NCBI RefSeq assembly: GCF_900128945.1
Contig: NZ_FQUD01000001.1
Location: forward strand, 1,353,450-1,417,449
DNA from: Chryseobacterium sp. OV279
GTDB taxonomy: Bacteria > Bacteroidota > Bacteroidia > Flavobacteriales > Weeksellaceae
DNA length: 64,000 nt
Direction of reading: 5' to 3'
Position 1 is the first letter of the stretch. Every line of letters starts with the position of its first letter. The notes under the pieces are model-generated. The model ran no database searches, was not told the DNA's origin, and saw only the letters and a list, made by a program, of their open reading frames with translations. This document shows, one piece after another, positions 61,550-64,000 of this stretch. The position numbers and the translations under genes were made by a program.

Positions 61550-63982
61550 ATGCAGACAACCTATATTGAAACACAGCAAATTTCTTTCCAGGATTTTAAA
61601 AATCAGATACTTGAGGATTATAGATTAGGAAGGATATCGCGCGAGATGTCTTATCTTGGAAGAAGAGAAGTGCTTACAGGAAAAGCTAAATTCGGAATTT
61701 TTGGGGACGGTAAAGAACTTCCTCAGCTTGCGATGGCGAAAGTTTTCAGAAATGGAGACTTCCGTTCAGGATATTACAGGGATCAGACTTTTGCATTGGC
61801 AGCAGATGCGTTAACGGTTGAGAGCTTTTTCGCGCAGCTTTATGCAGATACAAGCGTGGAAAGAGAGCCGGCATCCGCAGGAAGACAGATGAACGGACAC
61901 TTCGCTACCAGAAGTTTAAATGAAGACGGAAGCTGGAAAGATCTTATGGCACAGAAAAATATCTCTTCAGATATTTCTCCTACTGCCGGACAGATGCCTA
62001 GATTATTAGGATTGGCTCAGGCTTCTAAAGTGTATAAAAGTGTAAAATTCGAAGGTTCTGAAAAGTTCTCCAAAGAAGGTAATGAAATAGCTTTCGGAAC
62101 CATTGGGGATGCGTCTACCGCAGAAGGACATTTCTGGGAAACATTGAATGCAGCGTGTGCGCTTCAGGTTCCTATGATCGTTTCTATCTGGGATGACGGG
62201 TACGGAATTTCTGTTCCTACTAAAAATCAGAGAGCAAAAGCTGACATTGCAGAAATGTTAAGCGGTTTCCAAAGAAAAGAAGGTGAGAACCAGGGATGTG
62301 AAATCATTCAGGTGAAAGCATGGGATTATCCTGCATTATTGGATGCTTATGCAAGAGCAGAGCAGTTTGCAAGAATGGAGAGCGTTCCTGTGGTGGTTCA
62401 TGTGATTGAAGTGACACAACCTCAAGGTCACTCTACTTCAGGATCTCACGAACGATATAAAAATGAAGAGCGTCTTTCATGGGAATCTCAGTTTGACGGA
62501 TTGGTAAAATTCAGAGAATGGGTTTTAAATTATTCAATCGAAATTGAAGGAAAAGAAGAAATTATTGCTTCAGTTGAAGAATTGGATGCCATTGATGAAG
62601 AAGCAAAAAAAATAGTAAAAGCAGGGCAGAAAAATGCCTGGGAAAATTATCAGAAGACTATTACCGATTTGATTCAGTCTGTTCTTCCGTTAGTGGAAAA
62701 CCTTAAAGGTCAGAATGCTGAAATTGAAGGATATATCAGTCAGTTCAATAAATTGGTTTCCAAAGCCAAAAAAGATGTTTTCCACCTGATTAGAAAAGCT
62801 TTATTGGCCACAAGAGGAACGAATTCTGCGGAAAGAACCCAATTGATGCAGAAATACAATGAAGTTTTTGAAATAGAAAAAGACAACTATTCTTCCCACT
62901 TATATTCTCAGTCTCAGTGGAAAGCTGAAAACGTAAAAGAGATCGCTCCTGTTTTCTCAGAAAATTCTGAAGAAGTAGACGGAAGAGTGGTGGTAAGAAA
63001 TAATTTTGACAAAATTTTCGAAAAATATCCTGAAACTTTAGTATTTGGTGAAGATGCCGGTAATATCGGTGACGTTAACCAAGGGCTTGAAGGAATGCAG
63101 GAAAAATATGGTGAAGTACGTGTAGCAGATACCGGAATCCGTGAAGCTACCATTCTTGGCCAGGGTATTGGTATGGCGATGAGAGGTTTGAGACCTATCG
63201 CTGAGATCCAGTACTTAGATTATATTTTATACTGTTTACAGGGAATGAGTGATGACTTAGCAACTGTTCAATACAGAACAAAAGGAGGCCAGAAAGCACC
63301 TGTAATCATCAGAACAAGAGGTCACAGACTGGAAGGTGTATGGCATTCAGGTTCTCCAATGGCGGGAATCCTGAACCTTTCTAAAGGGATCTTGGTATTG
63401 GTACCGAGAAACTTAACGAAAGCTGCCGGATTCTACAATACAATGCTTCAGAGTGATGATCCTGCCGTGATTGTTGAGTGTCTGAACGGATACAGATTAA
63501 AAGAAAAGCAGCCTGATAACTTAGGTGAGTTCACTGTTCCTGTCGGAAAAATTGAAGTGACAAAAGAAGGAAAAGATGTTACTCTAGTGACTTACGGTTC
63601 TACATGGAGAATTGTAATGGATGCAGCGGAAGAACTTGAAAAATTAGGAATCTCTGCAGAAGTTATTGACGTTCAGTCTTTAATTCCATTCGATTTAACC
63701 AACGAAATTGCTGAAAGCGTGAAGAGAACGAACAGATTAGTCGTGATCGACGAAGATGTGGAAGGCGGTACTTCAGCGTTTATTCTTCAGCAGATTCTTG
63801 AGAAGCAGAAAGCATTCAGATACCTGGATTCAGATCCGTTGACGATTGCAGCCAACGATCACAGACCTGCTTATGCAAGTGACGGAGATTATTTCAGCAA
63901 GCCATCTTCAGATGATATGGTAGAAAGAATCTACGCCATGTTCAATGAAACAAACCCTCAGAAATATCCTGCGATATTCTAA
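61550..63982 (+). CDS. Fused alpha/beta E1 of a 2-oxoacid (branched-chain) dehydrogenase
   Basis: 810 residues from ATG 61550; the frame to 61520 adds ten residues. The alpha half (about 1-400) has the thiamine-diphosphate site AFGTIGDASTAEGHFWETLN (about 181-200, G-D-A replaces G-D-G) and SIWDDGYGISVPT. The beta half (about 470-810) has VFGEDAGNIGDVNQGLEGMQ, EIQYLDYILYCLQGMSDDLA, RTRGHRLEGVWHSG and VIDVQSLIPFDL. It decarboxylates branched-chain 2-oxoacids as part of the multi-enzyme complex; E2/E3 genes are not in the window. Fusion of the two subunits in one chain is normal in this phylum. Confidence 0.92.
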   Translation: MQTTYIETQQISFQDFKNQILEDYRLGRISREMSYLGRREVLTGKAKFGIFGDGKELPQLAMAKVFRNGDFRSGYYRDQTFALAADALTVESFFAQLYADTSVEREPASAGRQMNGHFATRSLNEDGSWKDLMAQKNISSDISPTAGQMPRLLGLAQASKVYKSVKFEGSEKFSKEGNEIAFGTIGDASTAEGHFWETLNAACALQVPMIVSIWDDGYGISVPTKNQRAKADIAEMLSGFQRKEGENQGCEIIQVKAWDYPALLDAYARAEQFARMESVPVVVHVIEVTQPQGHSTSGSHERYKNEERLSWESQFDGLVKFREWVLNYSIEIEGKEEIIASVEELDAIDEEAKKIVKAGQKNAWENYQKTITDLIQSVLPLVENLKGQNAEIEGYISQFNKLVSKAKKDVFHLIRKALLATRGTNSAERTQLMQKYNEVFEIEKDNYSSHLYSQSQWKAENVKEIAPVFSENSEEVDGRVVVRNNFDKIFEKYPETLVFGEDAGNIGDVNQGLEGMQEKYGEVRVADTGIREATILGQGIGMAMRGLRPIAEIQYLDYILYCLQGMSDDLATVQYRTKGGQKAPVIIRTRGHRLEGVWHSGSPMAGILNLSKGILVLVPRNLTKAAGFYNTMLQSDDPAVIVECLNGYRLKEKQPDNLGEFTVPVGKIEVTKEGKDVTLVTYGSTWRIVMDAAEELEKLGISAEVIDVQSLIPFDLTNEIAESVKRTNRLVVIDEDVEGGTSAFILQQILEKQKAFRYLDSDPLTIAANDHRPAYASDGDYFSKPSSDDMVERIYAMFNETNPQKYPAIF

Positions 63983-64000
63983 TTGGGATTTTAGATAAAA

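Overview
The window is AT-rich chromosomal DNA from a member of the Bacteroidota, most likely the Weeksellaceae (a Chryseobacterium- or Elizabethkingia-like organism). This rests on: promoter motifs of the TTTG / TAnnTTTG type and few Shine-Dalgarno sequences; proteins with type IX secretion C-terminal sorting domains; a DUF4249 lipoprotein paired with a TonB-dependent receptor; a GH109 protein that, from memory, closely resembles the Elizabethkingia enzyme; a fused alpha/beta 2-oxoacid dehydrogenase E1; and three short peptides with the MKNLKK-type GG leader typical of this family. No rRNA, tRNA, CRISPR array or prophage was seen. The genus is an inference, since no database search was run.

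Layout. 1-2.5 kb: the end of a GH19 (chitinase/lysozyme-like) protein that starts upstream of the window, a small exported protein overlapping its stop, and another exported unknown. 2.5-6 kb: a TonB receptor and DUF4249 lipoprotein operon. 6-13 kb: LysE exporter, a T9SS-secreted delta-60 repeat protein, an AraC regulator with a flavin-reductase-like protein, a PD-(D/E)XK protein and a T9SS surface protein. 13.7-15.3 kb: two exported proteins sharing a C-terminal module. 15.3-19.3 kb: Tam-like methyltransferase, an Lrp regulator divergent from a drug-efflux MFS, and a metallophosphoesterase. 19.4-26.9 kb: an AraC regulator and a complete RND efflux operon (adaptor, pump, outer-membrane factor), with a likely AraC operator between them. 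27-31 kb: a six-cysteine peptide, cupin, lipoprotein and GH3 glucosidase. 31.4-35.3 kb: metQ, metI, metN and an EamA transporter, all read leftwards, preceded by a methionine-rich leader peptide and a terminator hairpin: a probable transcription attenuator.

35.6-42 kb: GNAT, a CPA1 antiporter, a degenerate receiver-like protein with a Crp regulator, pirin, a secreted M17 N-terminal domain, and a RAYT transposase flanked by two REP-type hairpins. 42-49.3 kb: topoisomerase III, a second six-cysteine peptide, thioesterase, holin-like membrane protein, S9 peptidase and a hypoxanthine DNA glycosylase. 49.6-53 kb: a leftward operon of GH109, nucleotidyltransferase and sugar kinase, read as N-acetylhexosamine salvage. 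53-64 kb: AIM24, queA, rlmN, a sterol-desaturase-family protein, a secreted propeller-like protein, a third six-cysteine peptide, polyprenyl synthase, surface protein, small membrane protein and the E1 fusion.

The most interesting signals are the Met attenuator, the three scattered six-cysteine GG-leader peptides, the REP/RAYT unit, the AraC operator in front of the RND operon, and several families of dispersed intergenic repeats, including a frameshifted gene relic near 38.9 kb.
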